DNA from: Bryobacterales bacterium
GTDB taxonomy: Bacteria > Acidobacteriota > Terriglobia > Bryobacterales > Bryobacteraceae
Reading direction: 5' to 3'
Assembly (NCBI GenBank): GCA_947467395.1
Contig: CANIIC010000017.1
Location: 1 to 39,850, forward strand
Length of the DNA: 39,850 bases
Below the pieces are notes generated by a model. It saw nothing but the letters and a program-made list of their open reading frames with translations. It had not been told where the DNA came from and ran no database searches. This document shows positions 39,297-39,850 of this stretch, piece by piece. Made by a program: the position numbers and the translations under genes. The stretch's first letter is position 1. Every line of letters starts with the position of its first letter.

Positions 39297-39791
39297 ATGA
39301 TGGACCTGCAACAGTTCGCCGAGTTTGCCCGCGACACAAACTTGAGCGTATCGATTCGCGAATCAATTTTGATGTTCCCGATCATCGAAGGCCTGCACCT
39401 GCTGGGCATCGGTGCCTCGGCGGGCGCCATCGCCATCAGCGATCTACGCATGGCCGGCAAGATCTTCCGCAAGGAACCGATCTCGGACGTCTTTAACGGC
39501 GTGCTGCCGTGGATGATCGTGGGCTTCATCGTCATGACCATCACCGGTCTGCTGCTGATGTGGGCCGAACCGACGCGTTGCTATGAGAGCATCTGGTTCC
39601 GCTTCAAGGTGCTGTTCCTGATCCTGGGCGGCGCTAACGCGGCGTTCTACCACGCCACCATTTACCGCAGCCGCGCTTCGTGGGACAAAGACCCCGATCC
39701 ACCGGCGCAGGTCAAGTTCACCGCCTGGGCCTCGATCCTCATCTGGGCGCTGGTCATCATCACCGGCCGCACCATGGCCTACAATTTCTAA
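39297..39791 (+). CDS. DUF6644-like membrane protein
   Basis: 164 residues from ATG 39297 (39300 is an equal alternative). About four membrane helices (22-42, 65-90, 105-122, 140-160). The conserved-looking parts are MFPIIEGLHLLGIGASAGAIAISDLRMAGKIF, GFIVMTITGLLLMWAEPTRCYESIWFRFK and ITGRTMAYNF. Such proteins are found next to HHSF/DUF6152-type secreted proteins, as here. His in EGLHLLG could be a haem or metal ligand, but that is only a guess. A frame open from 39231 is rejected because it begins inside the terminator. A second gene starts 21 bases after its stop. Confidence 0.75.
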   Translation: MMDLQQFAEFARDTNLSVSIRESILMFPIIEGLHLLGIGASAGAIAISDLRMAGKIFRKEPISDVFNGVLPWMIVGFIVMTITGLLLMWAEPTRCYESIWFRFKVLFLILGGANAAFYHATIYRSRASWDKDPDPPAQVKFTAWASILIWALVIITGRTMAYNF

Positions 39792-39812
39792 GGACCGGAG
39801 CCAGTAAACACT

Positions 39813-39850
39813 ATGTGGGAAGCACTGTTACCGTTTTTCGAATGGCACAA
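39813..39850 (+). CDS. Start of an unidentified gene, cut by the window edge
   Basis: ATG at 39813 with AGGACCGGAG upstream, reading MWEALLPFFEWH before the sequence ends. The spacing of 21 bases from the DUF6644-like gene suggests one operon. The aromatic, hydrophobic beginning would suit another membrane protein; nothing more can be said. Confidence 0.5.
   Translation, partial: MWEALLPFFEWH

Overview
The window looks like ordinary chromosome of a high-G+C (about 60 % by eye) soil-type bacterium, most likely an acidobacterium of the Solibacter/Bryobacter group. The reasons are a secreted protein with beta-propeller repeats and a TIGR03437-type C-terminus, two small secreted HHSF (DUF6152-like) proteins, a secreted protein with a DGKPDFSG motif, a Ser/Thr kinase fused to PD40-type propeller repeats, and menaquinone synthesis by the futalosine route. 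This placement is inference; there is no rRNA gene. I see no insertion sequence, prophage or CRISPR array.

Layout. 1-323 is the 5' end of a metallo-beta-lactamase-fold hydrolase, divergent from the propeller protein (460-2574). 2621-2727 is the 4.5S-like SRP RNA, followed by dnaX, ebfC and recR. 5393-9671 is a tight minus-strand run (glutamine cyclotransferase, NAD epimerase, MtaB, SMR transporter, thioester-reductase-like SDR) with 4-base start/stop overlaps at three of its four junctions. An isolated fliM (9847-10791) faces an NDH-2-like flavoprotein, behind which lie mqnE and an mqnP/ubiA-type prenyltransferase. 14036-19460 is a one-carbon region: MetF-like reductase, short MetE-like methyltransferase, an unusual SAM-methyltransferase-like protein, and formate-tetrahydrofolate ligase.

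19674-24913 reads forward: PAP2 phosphatase, LssY_C-like protein, TrkA-type potassium channel, NAD(P)HX repair enzyme, TsaE. tRNA-Cys follows on the other strand. 25062-28741 is minus strand: RHH regulator, an ECF sigma / zinc anti-sigma / LTxxQ-protein operon, a membrane coiled-coil protein and a glycosyltransferase. A second LssY_C-like gene, the kinase, a small membrane protein, a class II aldolase, a zinc-ribbon rhomboid and ssb follow. The right end has two secreted proteins, a PIN-domain toxin-antitoxin pair with an obvious operator, a membrane-anchored winged-helix protein, a second HHSF protein and a DUF6644-like membrane protein.

The most striking pattern is not one gene. At least eight genes that head transcripts carry a TAnnnT -10-like box ending only 6-8 bases before the start codon, which predicts leaderless mRNAs. 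Other points of interest are the one-carbon cluster with its unassigned methyltransferase-like protein, a potassium-channel filter reading GYA instead of GYG, a terminator-like hairpin that contains the start codon of the NDH-2-like gene, and an attenuator-like leader before the gene at 32682.
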